From contig JAFXFC010000028.1 of assembly GCA_017513525.1 (NCBI GenBank), positions 1-59,794 of the forward strand: DNA of 59,794 nt, read 5' to 3'. The DNA is from Clostridia bacterium. GTDB lineage: Bacteria > Bacillota > Clostridia > Oscillospirales > Acutalibacteraceae. This document shows positions 41,476 through 49,852 of this stretch, in pieces. Numbering within the stretch: position 1 is the stretch's first letter; every line of letters starts with the position of its first letter. The notes under the pieces were generated by a model that was not told where the DNA came from, did no database searches, and was given only the letters and a program-made list of their open reading frames with translations. A program made the translations under genes and the position numbers.

Positions 41476-43221
41476 TTAATACTTAGGACGCTTTACATAG
41501 CCTGTGTGAAGGATATCGTGAGCCTTATGAGAATTGGGTTCTCCGAAATACTCAGCATAGATAGCCTTAACATCGGGATTAAGATGAGATTTTCTTACGG
41601 GAAGATTCTTGTCATCATTGTAAAGACCTGCAGCTCTTGCAGCACGGATATTCACATTATTGTGAACTGAAGCGGGCTGAATGGGCTGACCGCCTCCGTT
41701 TACACAACCGCCGGGACAAGCCATAACTTCAATAAAGTCATATGTCTTTTCGCCGGACTTGATCATTTCAAGAAGCTTCTTTGCATTTGCAGTACCTGAA
41801 GTAACAGCAACTCTGATTTCATTGCCTGCGATGGTATATGTTGCTTCCTTGATGCCTTCAATACCTCTTACTTCACAGAACTCAAGCTTTTCGAGTTCTT
41901 CACCTGTAAGAGTTTCATAAGCTGTACGAAGAGCAGCTTCCATAACGCCGCCTGTTGCACCGAAGATAGTACCTGCACCTGAACCGAGTCCGAAGGGTGC
42001 GTCATATTCTTCATCGGGAAGCTGATTGAAGAGGATACCTGCCTTCTTGATCATTCTTGCAAGTTCTCTTACTGTGATAACAGCATCAATATCTGCGAGA
42101 CCTTCAACTGCTGTGTGATCAAGTCTTTCAGCTTCAAACTTCTTAGCTGTACAGGGCATTACACTTACTACAAAGATATCCTTAGGATCTATACCCATCT
42201 TTTCTGCGTAGTATGTCTTTGCTACTGCACCGAACATACCCTGAGGTGACTTACAGGAAGAAAGATTGGGAATAAATTCGGGATAATAAGTTTCACAGAA
42301 CTTGATCCATCCGGGTGAGCAGGAAGTAATAAGAGGAAGATTTTCCTTCTTAGTATATCTGCCGAGGAATTCAGTTGCTTCTTCCATAATTGTAAGGTCA
42401 GCAGAGAAATTAGTATCAAATACCTTGTCAAAGCCGAGAGCTCTTAAAGCTGCAACGAGCTTACCTGTAACAACAGTGCCCATTTCATAGCCGAATTCTT
42501 CGCCGAGACCTACTCTTACAGCGGGAGCTGTCTGAACGATAACATGCTTTGCGGGATCATTGATAGCTTCAACAACCTTAGCTGTATCATCTCTTTCTGC
42601 AATAGCACCTGTGGGACATACTGTGATACACTGACCGCAGGAGATACAGGATACTTCACCGAGGGGCATTTCAAATGCACAACCGATATGAGTATCAAAG
42701 CCTCTTGCATTTGCACCGATAACGCCGACACCCTGATTCTTTTCACAAACAGCTACGCAACGACGGCAAAGAATGCACTTTTCGTTATCTCTGTACATAT
42801 GTGAAGCAGAATCGTCGATAAAGGACTTAGTTTTTGCACCTGCGAATGCAGTTTCTGTGTCAATGCCGTAATCATGGCAGAGCTTCTGAAGCTCACAGGA
42901 GCCTGAACGAACACAGGAAAGACATTCTTTCTTATGGTTTGAAAGTATAAGCTTAAGAGTTGTTTTTCTAGCTTCAATAACATCGGGAGAATTTGTGAAT
43001 ATCTCCATACCTTCATTTACGGGGAATACGCAAGCTGCAACAAGGCTTCTTGCACCCTTAACTTTAACAACACAGATACGGCATGCGCCGATCTCATTGA
43101 TTTCTTTGAGGAAGCAGAGAGTAGGAATCTCTATACCTGCCATACGGGCAGCTTCAAGAATAGTGCTGCCGGCGGGAACGGTATAGTCTCTGCCGTTAAT
43201 TTTAATATTTACATCAGCCAT
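41476..43221 (-). CDS. hydA: [FeFe]-hydrogenase catalytic subunit (HydA, NADH/ferredoxin type)
   Basis: HydA makes H2 and, with HydB and HydC-type subunits, couples NADH and reduced ferredoxin oxidation. The 581-aa protein has an N-terminal 2Fe-2S domain (Cys36, 47, 50, 64), a His-Cys3 cluster (His96, Cys100, 103, 109), two 4Fe-4S motifs (CILCRRCVAVCE and CISCGQCITVCP) and the H-cluster domain: L1 TSCSPGW (residues 299-305), L2 MPCTAKKFE (Cys357), L3 EVMACPGGCVNGGGQP (Cys502, Cys506), then the small-subunit-like tail. In L1 the second position of the usual Cys-Cys pair is Ser302. It is the last gene of the operon, 14 bp after hydB, with AAGGAGG before ATG 43221. Confidence 0.95.
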   Translation of the reverse strand: MADVNIKINGRDYTVPAGSTILEAARMAGIEIPTLCFLKEINEIGACRICVVKVKGARSLVAACVFPVNEGMEIFTNSPDVIEARKTTLKLILSNHKKECLSCVRSGSCELQKLCHDYGIDTETAFAGAKTKSFIDDSASHMYRDNEKCILCRRCVAVCEKNQGVGVIGANARGFDTHIGCAFEMPLGEVSCISCGQCITVCPTGAIAERDDTAKVVEAINDPAKHVIVQTAPAVRVGLGEEFGYEMGTVVTGKLVAALRALGFDKVFDTNFSADLTIMEEATEFLGRYTKKENLPLITSCSPGWIKFCETYYPEFIPNLSSCKSPQGMFGAVAKTYYAEKMGIDPKDIFVVSVMPCTAKKFEAERLDHTAVEGLADIDAVITVRELARMIKKAGILFNQLPDEEYDAPFGLGSGAGTIFGATGGVMEAALRTAYETLTGEELEKLEFCEVRGIEGIKEATYTIAGNEIRVAVTSGTANAKKLLEMIKSGEKTYDFIEVMACPGGCVNGGGQPIQPASVHNNVNIRAARAAGLYNDDKNLPVRKSHLNPDVKAIYAEYFGEPNSHKAHDILHTGYVKRPKY

Positions 43222-43235
43222 TTTTCCGTTCCTCC

Positions 43236-45035
43236 TTATTTCTTGATAATGGCATTGAACTTGCACTTATCGATACAAGCGCCGCACTTGATACACTTGG
43301 ACTGGTCAATTACATGAGGATTCTTTACGCTGCCTGAGATTGCACCAACGGGACAAACTCTTGAACAGAGTGTACAACCCTTACACTTATCTTCAACAAT
43401 AGTGATTGAAAGAAGTTCTTTACATACGCCTGCAGGACACTTCTTGTCAACAACGTGAGCAATATATTCATCCTTGAAGCGCTTATATGTAGAAAGAACG
43501 GGGTTGGGTGCTGTCTGACCGAGACCGCAAAGAGAGTTATCCTTGATGTAGTTGCAAAGCTTTTCCATTTCGTCAAGGTCTTCGAGTGTGCCCTGACCCT
43601 TTGTGATCTTCTCAAGAATTTCATAAAGTCTCTTTGTACCGATACGGCAGGGAGTACACTTACCGCAGGATTCATCAACTGTGAATTCAAGGAAGAACTT
43701 AGCAATATCAACCATACAGGTGTCTTCGTCCATAACGATAAGACCGCCTGAACCCATCATAGCACCCTGTGCTACAAGGTTGTCATAGTCGATTTCGATA
43801 TCAAGCATGGAAGCAGGAAGACATCCGCCGGAGGGGCCGCCTGTCTGTGCAGCCTTGAATGTCTTGCCGTTAGGAATACCGCCACCGATATCTTCGATAA
43901 TTTCACGAAGAGTGGTACCCATGGGGATTTCAACAAGACCTGTGTTATGAATCTTACCGCCGAGTGCGAATACCTTAGTACCTTTGGACTTTTCAGTACC
44001 CATAGTATTGAAGAATTCTGCACCGTGAAGAAGAATCTGAGGAATGTTTGCAAATGTTTCAACGTTGTTTTCTGTTGTGGGTTTGCCGAAAAGACCCTTA
44101 ACTGCAGGATAAGGAGGACGAGGACGGGGTTCACCGCGGTTACCTTCAATAGAAGTCATAAGAGCAGTTTCTTCACCGCAAACGAATGCGCCTGCACCAA
44201 GACGGATGAAGAGGTCAAAATCAAAGCCTGAACCGAAAATATCCTTACCTAAAAGTCCGTATTCTCTTGCATCGTCAATAGCCTTCTGAAGACGGGCAAC
44301 TGCGATGGGATACTCAGCACGGACATATACATAACCTTCTGTAGCGCCTGTAGCATAACCGCAGATGGTCATAGCTTCAACAATAGCATGGGGGTCGCCT
44401 TCAAGAACGGAACGGTCCATGAATGCACCGGGGTCGCCTTCGTCAGCATTACATACAACATATTTCTGATCAGCCTGATTCTTAGCTGTAAAGCTCCACT
44501 TAAGGCCTGTGGGGAATCCGCCACCGCCACGGCCGCGAAGACCTGAATCCATAACTACCTTGATAACATCTTCAGGCTTCATTTCGGTAAGGCACTTACC
44601 GAGAGCTGCGTAACCATCCATAGCAATGTATTCATCAATGCTTTCGGGGTTGATAACACCGCAGTTACGAAGAGCTACTCTCTTCTGCTTTGAATAGAAT
44701 ACTGTGTCATTAAGGGAAACATTACCGTGCTCAACAACAGTACCCTCAGCAACCTCATTATAAACAAGGCGTTCAACAACACGGCCCTTGAGAAGATGCT
44801 CTTCAACGATATCCTTAACATCCTTTTCTTCTACCTGGCTGTAGAATGTTCCGTCGGGATAAACGATAACAACGGGACCGAGAGCACAAAGACCGAAACA
44901 GCCTGTTCTTACGACCTTAACTTCGTCAATAAGACCGTTCTTTTCGATCTGAGATTCAAATTCGGCGATAAGCTTATTACTGCCGGATGAAGTACAACCG
45001 GTACCGCCGCAGATCAATACCTGTGCGCGAATCAT
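43236..45035 (-). CDS. hydB: NADH-binding hydrogenase subunit (HydB/NuoF-like)
   Basis: HydB holds FMN and binds NAD(H), passing electrons to HydA. The 599-aa product has an N-terminal thioredoxin-like 2Fe-2S domain (Cys9, 14, 46, 50), the NuoF core with the FMN/NAD loops GLRGRGGGGFPTGLKW near 170 and NADEGDPGAFMDR near 200, the 4Fe-4S site ESCGKCTPCRIG near 465, and two C-terminal ferredoxin motifs CKGCTLCSRVCP and CIKCGACIDKC. The domain order is that of bifurcating hydrogenase beta subunits. GGAGG precedes ATG 45035. Confidence 0.95.
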   Translation of the reverse strand: MIRAQVLICGGTGCTSSGSNKLIAEFESQIEKNGLIDEVKVVRTGCFGLCALGPVVIVYPDGTFYSQVEEKDVKDIVEEHLLKGRVVERLVYNEVAEGTVVEHGNVSLNDTVFYSKQKRVALRNCGVINPESIDEYIAMDGYAALGKCLTEMKPEDVIKVVMDSGLRGRGGGGFPTGLKWSFTAKNQADQKYVVCNADEGDPGAFMDRSVLEGDPHAIVEAMTICGYATGATEGYVYVRAEYPIAVARLQKAIDDAREYGLLGKDIFGSGFDFDLFIRLGAGAFVCGEETALMTSIEGNRGEPRPRPPYPAVKGLFGKPTTENNVETFANIPQILLHGAEFFNTMGTEKSKGTKVFALGGKIHNTGLVEIPMGTTLREIIEDIGGGIPNGKTFKAAQTGGPSGGCLPASMLDIEIDYDNLVAQGAMMGSGGLIVMDEDTCMVDIAKFFLEFTVDESCGKCTPCRIGTKRLYEILEKITKGQGTLEDLDEMEKLCNYIKDNSLCGLGQTAPNPVLSTYKRFKDEYIAHVVDKKCPAGVCKELLSITIVEDKCKGCTLCSRVCPVGAISGSVKNPHVIDQSKCIKCGACIDKCKFNAIIKK

Positions 45036-45076
45036 AATTTATACCTCCAATTTATCACTTCAAATATTAAACCGTA

Positions 45077-45442
45077 TCAGATATTGCTGATGGTATATTC
45101 ACCAACAACATTGCCGCCCTTAAGGTGCTTTTCAGCAATTTCTTTTGCCTTTTCGGGAGTCATCTTAATATAAGTAACCTTTTCCTTGCCTGCTTCGAAA
45201 ATTTCAACAACAGGTTCATACTGACAGATACCGATACAACCGGTCTGTGTTACTGTAACCTTGTCGCTGAGTTCAAGACCGTTTACTGCTTCAACAAAAG
45301 CATTGAGAACGGGTCTTGCGCCTGCTGCAATACCGCAAGTAGCCATACCTACAACTACTCTGATATCGGAGCTGCCTTCACGAAGTACAACTTTGTTCTG
45401 CATTTTTTCTTTAATTGCTGCAAGTTCTGCTAATGACTTCAT
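45077..45442 (-). CDS. 2Fe-2S ferredoxin-like protein (thioredoxin fold)
   Basis: The 121-aa product has the NuoE/thioredoxin-like ferredoxin fold with Cys36 in VGMATCGIAAGARP and the pair Cys69 and Cys73 in QTGCIGICQYEPVVEI. The family normally has four ligands; here the partner of Cys36, four residues later, is missing, so only three are visible. It probably relays electrons within the hydrogenase complex or acts as a HydC-related accessory. It lies 41 bp upstream of hydB with AAAGGAA before ATG 45442. Confidence 0.8.
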   Translation of the reverse strand: MKSLAELAAIKEKMQNKVVLREGSSDIRVVVGMATCGIAAGARPVLNAFVEAVNGLELSDKVTVTQTGCIGICQYEPVVEIFEAGKEKVTYIKMTPEKAKEIAEKHLKGGNVVGEYTISNI

Positions 45443-45481
45443 AAAAATGTTCCTTTCATTATTTAAGTATATTATTGTTTA

Positions 45482-46036
45482 TTAATAACCAATTTCAGAA
45501 TACTGTTCTTTAAGATACTCGCCTATCCAGCCTATTACCTCAAAGGTATTAAGCGGAACATCTCCGAGAACAGCTTTGAGCTCTTCAGTATCAAGAGATA
45601 CCGTTCCTTTTTGGGTCTTATGCTCATAAATCCATCTGATATCGGGCTGTCCCTGTATCAGCACGGTAACAGTCGATATAACATCACCCAACGGGGTAAA
45701 ATCAAGATGATTTTTATTGAATACAGCTTTAAGCTCTGTACCGTGAGAATCGGGAAATTCATCTTCATGACGGGAGCTTATACTTAAATCTCCGTCCGTC
45801 TGCTGAGCCGCAAGCTTGAATAAAGGTATTCCCAATCCTACTTTTCTTGTAGTCCTCGTAGTGGTAAACGGGTCTGAAACACATTCAAGAAAATCCTTTT
45901 TCATTCCGCAACCGTTATCGATTATTTCGATAGTAAGTGTTTCGGAGGTTTCATTCAAAAGAATTTTTATAGTATCAGCTCGGGCTTTTACCGAATTCTG
46001 AGCTATATCAAGTATGTTCAATGAAAGTTCTTTCAT
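45482..46036 (-). CDS. GHKL-type ATP-binding protein (histidine kinase-like ATPase)
   Basis: The 184-aa product is a single HATPase_c domain followed by about 70 residues of its own. The ATP sites are the N box SLNILDIAQNSVKARAD, G1 DNGCGM near residue 42 and G2 VGLGIPLFK near 66. No sensor domain, phosphorylated histidine or receiver is present. It could be a protein kinase of the anti-sigma type or a bare ATPase in redox signalling. It overlaps the PHP gene by four bases (ATGA) and lies between that gene and the 2Fe-2S protein in the hydrogenase operon. Confidence 0.82.
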   Translation of the reverse strand: MKELSLNILDIAQNSVKARADTIKILLNETSETLTIEIIDNGCGMKKDFLECVSDPFTTTRTTRKVGLGIPLFKLAAQQTDGDLSISSRHEDEFPDSHGTELKAVFNKNHLDFTPLGDVISTVTVLIQGQPDIRWIYEHKTQKGTVSLDTEELKAVLGDVPLNTFEVIGWIGEYLKEQYSEIGY

Positions 46037-46773
46037 AAGTATTTACCCCTGAGGATATTGAATAATTCTCTTCGCACATTATCCCCTGAATACGGCTCAT
46101 CGTCTATTTCAAGATAAAATTCTTTATCTCTTATATCCCATAAATAATGAGCATCAGAAGAAACAAGAGGACGCCTTGTTTTCAGTGCGGGATATTTTTC
46201 TATATATTCCTGTATTTTTTCGCCGTTATGAAAACCTGCACATAAATAATTTTCATCATCGGGAAAAATACCGAGCGTTGCAATAATTCCGTTGGCTTCC
46301 CTGTCAACATGAGCAGGATAACATATCCCGTCATATTTCTTCACATATTCGGCGGCATGATCAACAGTTATATCAGTAGCATTTGAAAGAAGATATTCTT
46401 CTGTACCGATAACTTCATCCATACCGTTCATTATCATCTGCTCGCCGAAGATATCTACTCTGTTAGGGATAAGCATTCTGTGGCTTTGAATAAATTCATC
46501 AAACTCCAGCGCCGCCTCAAGCTTTTCGAACAAACACACCATGTGTATGTCTTCCGAAGTGGTAAGCTCCATTCCTGCTATCGGAATAATACCGTTTCTC
46601 TTTGCTGCTTCAAAAAAAGCGGGGCAGTTTTTTGAAGTGTTATGATCGGTAAGAGCAACAATATTAAGTCCTGCAAGAGCTGCCATTCCTGCGATATTAT
46701 TAGGAGTCATATCATCATCGCCGCAGGGAGATAAGCACGAGTGTATATGAAAATCGTAATAATACTTATTCAT
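46033..46773 (-). CDS. PHP-domain hydrolase
   Basis: The 246-aa product has the PHP metal-binding motifs: DFHIHSCLSPCGDDDMTP at residue 7, ALTDHNTSKNCPAF near 42, GMELTTSEDIHMVCLF near 67, PAHVD near 150 and SSDAHYLWDI near 200. Members are metal-dependent phosphoesterases acting on nucleotides, histidinol phosphate or nucleic acids; the substrate here is unknown. It is coupled by ATGA overlaps to the DRTGG gene before it and the GHKL gene after it, which argues for a shared function with the signalling set. Confidence 0.87.
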   Translation of the reverse strand: MNKYYYDFHIHSCLSPCGDDDMTPNNIAGMAALAGLNIVALTDHNTSKNCPAFFEAAKRNGIIPIAGMELTTSEDIHMVCLFEKLEAALEFDEFIQSHRMLIPNRVDIFGEQMIMNGMDEVIGTEEYLLSNATDITVDHAAEYVKKYDGICYPAHVDREANGIIATLGIFPDDENYLCAGFHNGEKIQEYIEKYPALKTRRPLVSSDAHYLWDIRDKEFYLEIDDEPYSGDNVRRELFNILRGKYL

Positions 46774-47093
46774 ATATCAGCACTTATTGCAACTGCAACT
46801 TCGTATGCAGTTTTATCTGTAAGAACGATATTTACACCTTTTTCCTGTGCAGTTTCTATTACCTGTGCATCGGGTCTTGCACCTTCAGCAATGATAACTA
46901 CCGCAACATCAGACAATGCACCGACAGCCGCAATATTAACATTTGTCATTATGGTGATCCAAGCATTATCCGCTTCGGCTCTGCCCATGACCCAGCTTAA
47001 AAGGTCCCCGACATATCCTCCGCGGACTTCCCTGTCGGGCGTCGGCATTGAAACAATTTCAAAAGAATGCTTGAGAGCAAGTTCGTTAACCGT
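46770..47093 (-). CDS. DRTGG-domain protein (second copy)
   Basis: The 107-aa product is a single DRTGG domain, a fold seen between CBS domains and in phosphotransacetylase-like proteins, thought to bind a small ligand. Visible blocks are EVRGGYVGDLLSWVMGRA near residue 22, AWITIMTNVNIAAVGALSD near 44 and VVIIAEGARPDAQVIE near 66. ATG 47093 overlaps the end of the sensory hydrogenase gene by eight bases. It is a paralogue of the 115-aa protein at 48802 in the same operon. Confidence 0.8.
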   Translation of the reverse strand, partial: TVNELALKHSFEIVSMPTPDREVRGGYVGDLLSWVMGRAEADNAWITIMTNVNIAAVGALSDVAVVIIAEGARPDAQVIETAQEKGVNIVLTDKTAYEVAVAISADI

Positions 47094-48366
47094 CATTCTT
47101 ATCTGCCTCACATTCTTCATTTTTTTCATGTTCCAAAACAACACACTTGCGGTCATTACTGAGACCTCTTACAATATCTTCTGCAAAGGCTCTGCAAGTG
47201 GGAGCACCGCATGCGCCACAGTCAATACCGGGAAGAGTCTTTCTTAAATCCTGAATTTTTGCCATCATCCTCATAGATTCAGCCAAGCTGTCACTAAGAC
47301 GGGAAATGGGCACATAATTCGGTAAAGAATCGGTAATAAAGCTATCGGGAACAAAATTTATGTCCGAGGAAAGGAAATTCTTTGAAACGGGCATATATCG
47401 TCTTACCGTCTGCAAACGTGTTTTTGCAATAAAGGGATTTTCGATCGTCATTACACCGCCGACACAACCGCCGATACAAGCATTGAGCTCAACAAACTCT
47501 ATCTGAGGAATATTTCCGTTTTCGATAGAATCAAGAACCTGAATACAATTCTCTATTCCGTCTGCAAACAGATAACTGTCATTGAGAATTGCCGAGGATT
47601 CACCGCCTGAGGAAGCCCAGCCGATACCTATCATACCGGCTTCGGAAGTAACCTGTGGTGTAACATTTTTTTTCATTGCACCCAGAAGCAAAAAGTAAAT
47701 ATCACTTAGGGACACAACAACATCTACATTACTCTTATAATCCCCGTAACCGTTTCTTATGTAGCTTACTTTTGCAGCGCAGGGAGATATAAAGAATACA
47801 CCTATATCTTCATCCGAAAATTCGGGATGCTGCTGTTTTGCCCTTTTCTTTGCCTCGAGTGCGGCAATTTCCATGGGCGGCAACAAAGGTAAGATATTAT
47901 CTTTAAGATACGGAAATCTGAGGGATATAAGTCTTGAAATAACAGGACATGCAGAGCTTATAACAGGCTTCTTTATGCCTTCTGACTTCAGAAAAACTCT
48001 TGTGTAGCCTGAAACTATTTCAGCAGCCTTCGCTACTTCATAAACATCATCAAAGCCTATATCACGCAAGCCCTGTAATACGGAGTCTACATCATCGAGT
48101 CCGTCGAACTGACCGAACAAAGCGGGTGCAGGTAAAGCAATTTTCCACTTATAATGAAGATAATGCTCAAACTTACTGCACATTGCCTTCTTGGCTTTAT
48201 GCGGACAAACTCGAATACATTCTCCGCAATCAATACATCTGTCTGTATTGATTTCAGCGTGACCGCCTATAATTCTTATTGCCTCTGTGGGACAGTGACG
48301 CACACATGTTGTACAGCCTGTGCACTTGTCCACATCGAGAACAACAGAGTGTTTGTAAGAATTCAA
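47086..48366 (-). CDS. HydA-like [FeFe]-hydrogenase homologue, probable redox/H2 sensor
   Basis: The 426-aa product joins two N-terminal 4Fe-4S motifs (CTGCTTCVRHCP and CIDCGECIRVCP) to an H-cluster domain and a C-terminal 4Fe-4S domain (LPGIDCGACGAPTCRAFAED). The four cysteines that hold the H-cluster are kept: Cys140 in SSACP, Cys196 in SPCAAK, Cys297 and Cys301 in NACIGGCVGG. The first cysteine of the canonical TSCCP pair, the proton-transfer residue, is Ala139, and the rest of L1 and L3 is degenerate. This suggests a slow or sensory enzyme rather than a bulk H2 producer. Start is TTG 48366, five bases after AAGGTGATGGT. Confidence 0.85.
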   Translation of the reverse strand: MNSYKHSVVLDVDKCTGCTTCVRHCPTEAIRIIGGHAEINTDRCIDCGECIRVCPHKAKKAMCSKFEHYLHYKWKIALPAPALFGQFDGLDDVDSVLQGLRDIGFDDVYEVAKAAEIVSGYTRVFLKSEGIKKPVISSACPVISRLISLRFPYLKDNILPLLPPMEIAALEAKKRAKQQHPEFSDEDIGVFFISPCAAKVSYIRNGYGDYKSNVDVVVSLSDIYFLLLGAMKKNVTPQVTSEAGMIGIGWASSGGESSAILNDSYLFADGIENCIQVLDSIENGNIPQIEFVELNACIGGCVGGVMTIENPFIAKTRLQTVRRYMPVSKNFLSSDINFVPDSFITDSLPNYVPISRLSDSLAESMRMMAKIQDLRKTLPGIDCGACGAPTCRAFAEDIVRGLSNDRKCVVLEHEKNEECEADKNDG

Positions 48367-48379
48367 ACCATCACCTTAT

Positions 48380-48805
48380 TTACTTGAGGTATACACACAT
48401 TGTTATGGTAGTGCCGACTCCTACTTCGGATTCGATTTTCATCTCATCAGTATAGCGCTTCATATTAGGAAGGCCCATACCTGCACCGAAACCAAGAGAA
48501 CGGACATTTTCTGTAGCAGTCGAATATCCTTCTTGCATGGCAAGCTCGATATCAGGAATACCGGGTCCCTTATCGGCAAGGATAATTTCTATCTTATCCT
48601 CATACACTATAACATCGGCTTCACCGCCGTGAGCGTGTATTACCATATTTATTTCGCCCTCATAAAGGGCAATAGAAACCTGTCTTATAATTTCAGGCGG
48701 AAGTCCCAGTCTTCTGAGATTTTTTTTCACTTGAACAGATGCCTGACCGGCTGACACAAAATTATCACCGTCAACATCAAAATGAAATTTAAGTGATTCA
48801 CTCAT
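48380..48805 (-). CDS. RsbW-like anti-sigma/serine kinase-type ATPase
   Basis: The 141-aa product has the compact HATPase fold of RsbW/SpoIIAB kinases: IRQVSIALYEGEINMVIHAH (N box) near residue 46, ILADKGPGIPDIELAMQEG (G1) near 76 and GFGAGMGLPNMKRYTDEM (G2) near 104. Such kinases bind sigma factors or phosphorylate antagonists. No sigma factor or anti-antagonist is adjacent, so its partner is probably one of the operon products. The start overlaps the upstream DRTGG stop (ATGA). Confidence 0.87.
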   Translation of the reverse strand: MSESLKFHFDVDGDNFVSAGQASVQVKKNLRRLGLPPEIIRQVSIALYEGEINMVIHAHGGEADVIVYEDKIEIILADKGPGIPDIELAMQEGYSTATENVRSLGFGAGMGLPNMKRYTDEMKIESEVGVGTTITMCVYLK

Positions 48806-49149
48806 ATTTTTGTACCTGTCAATCCGTTGGTATAAAGAGTTCCGCATGCGTCATACATACGCTTATTTGTTGCAAGAAGAGCAATACCGCTTTCTCTTGC
48901 TGCCTCCACCATATCGGGAGTGGGACGCTTGGAACGGACAAATACAATACAAATCATATCCATCATCTCTGCGGTTCTTATGACCTGTAAATTTACAAGG
49001 CCTGTCATCAGAACAGCCTGATCCTTTACAAAGGCAAGAACATCACTCATCATATCACTGCCGCAGGCAGAATGAACATCTCTGTCAAGAAATTCTTCTC
49101 CGCAAAGAATATCCGCATCAAGTAATTCTTTTAAGGTACTGATTTTCAT
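48802..49149 (-). CDS. DRTGG-domain protein (first copy)
   Basis: The 115-aa product is a lone DRTGG-type domain with CGSDMMSDVLAFVKDQAVLM near residue 29, GLVNLQVIRTAEMMD near 50 and VRSKRPTPDMVEAA near 70. Ligand is unknown; related domains sit next to CBS or phosphotransacetylase domains and may sense acetyl-phosphate or nucleotides. It follows hydC by 31 bp with AAGGAAA before ATG 49149 and is coupled to the kinase gene. Confidence 0.78.
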   Translation of the reverse strand: MKISTLKELLDADILCGEEFLDRDVHSACGSDMMSDVLAFVKDQAVLMTGLVNLQVIRTAEMMDMICIVFVRSKRPTPDMVEAARESGIALLATNKRMYDACGTLYTNGLTGTKI

Positions 49150-49180
49150 AATTATTTTCCTTCAGTAAAAAAACGTTTGA

Positions 49181-49675
49181 TTATTGATATTTAGCGAGAA
49201 TACCGGGAACCATATCTGCTGTGAGTTTTCCGTAAACATCATCATTGATTGTCATAACGGGAGCAAGACCGCAAGCACCGATACAACGGCATGCTTCAAT
49301 AGAAAACTTTCCGTCTTCTGAGCATTCACCTGCTTCAACGCCGAGGGTTTCGCAAATCTTATCAAGAACCTGCTGAGCACCCTTAACATAGCAAGCAGTA
49401 CCAAGGCAAACAGAAATGTTATACTTACCCTTGGGAGAAAGAGCAAACTGAGCATAGAAGGTAGCAACACCGTATACTTTTTCTACAGGTACATCAAGAC
49501 CTTCTGCAATTTTGCACTGAACTTCATAAGGAAGATATCCGTATATTGCCTGAGCATCCTGCATAACTGCCATAAGACGGCTCTTATCACCGTTTGCAGA
49601 AGCTATTGCTTCCTCAAGCTTTGCTGCCTGCTCGGGAGTATCAACAAAAGGAAGCTTACTGATTTTTTTCTCCAT
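49181..49675 (-). CDS. hydC: NuoE/HydC-like hydrogenase subunit
   Basis: The 164-aa product is a 24-kDa (NuoE) type subunit with a helical N-terminus and a thioredoxin-like 2Fe-2S domain: Cys90 and Cys95 in CLGTACYVKGA, Cys131 and Cys135 in CIGACGLAP. In trimeric hydrogenases it assists HydB in electron flow from NADH. ATG 49675 has GGAGG upstream; the ORF extension upstream lies over the ribosome site. It is the first gene of the ten-gene operon and has a TATAAT promoter about 70 bases upstream. Confidence 0.93.
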   Translation of the reverse strand: MEKKISKLPFVDTPEQAAKLEEAIASANGDKSRLMAVMQDAQAIYGYLPYEVQCKIAEGLDVPVEKVYGVATFYAQFALSPKGKYNISVCLGTACYVKGAQQVLDKICETLGVEAGECSEDGKFSIEACRCIGACGLAPVMTINDDVYGKLTADMVPGILAKYQ

Positions 49676-49741
49676 TCTTTTATTTCCTCCATTCAATTTT
49701 TGGTGAAATTAAATACGACGGCACATAGCCATTCATGGTGT

Positions 49742-49770
49742 ATTATATCACATAGTTTTTTTCAAGTCTA
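49742..49770 (-). promoter_or_regulatory. Promoter of the hydrogenase operon
   Basis: On the minus strand TAGACT, 17 bases, TATAAT, 67 bases before the hydC start. The -35 box is weak, as expected for a regulated promoter. Confidence 0.6.
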
Positions 49771-49797
49771 TAGGAAAAACGAAGAAAAGTTGTATTT

Positions 49798-49815
49798 TTG
49801 TTATTATTTTAACAA
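49798..49815. promoter_or_regulatory. Candidate Rex redox-repressor site
   Basis: TTGTTATTATTTTAACAA is a TTGTTA/TAACAA palindrome of 18 bp, one base off the clostridial Rex-type consensus TTGTTAAnnnnTTAACAA. It lies between the divergent hydrogenase and pduL promoters, 28 bases upstream of one -35 and 38 of the other. Rex senses NADH/NAD+, which suits both operons. No rex gene is in the window. Confidence 0.55.
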
Positions 49816-49852
49816 TTTTTTTCGTCTTTTTTCAAATTACCTCTTTTTTCTC

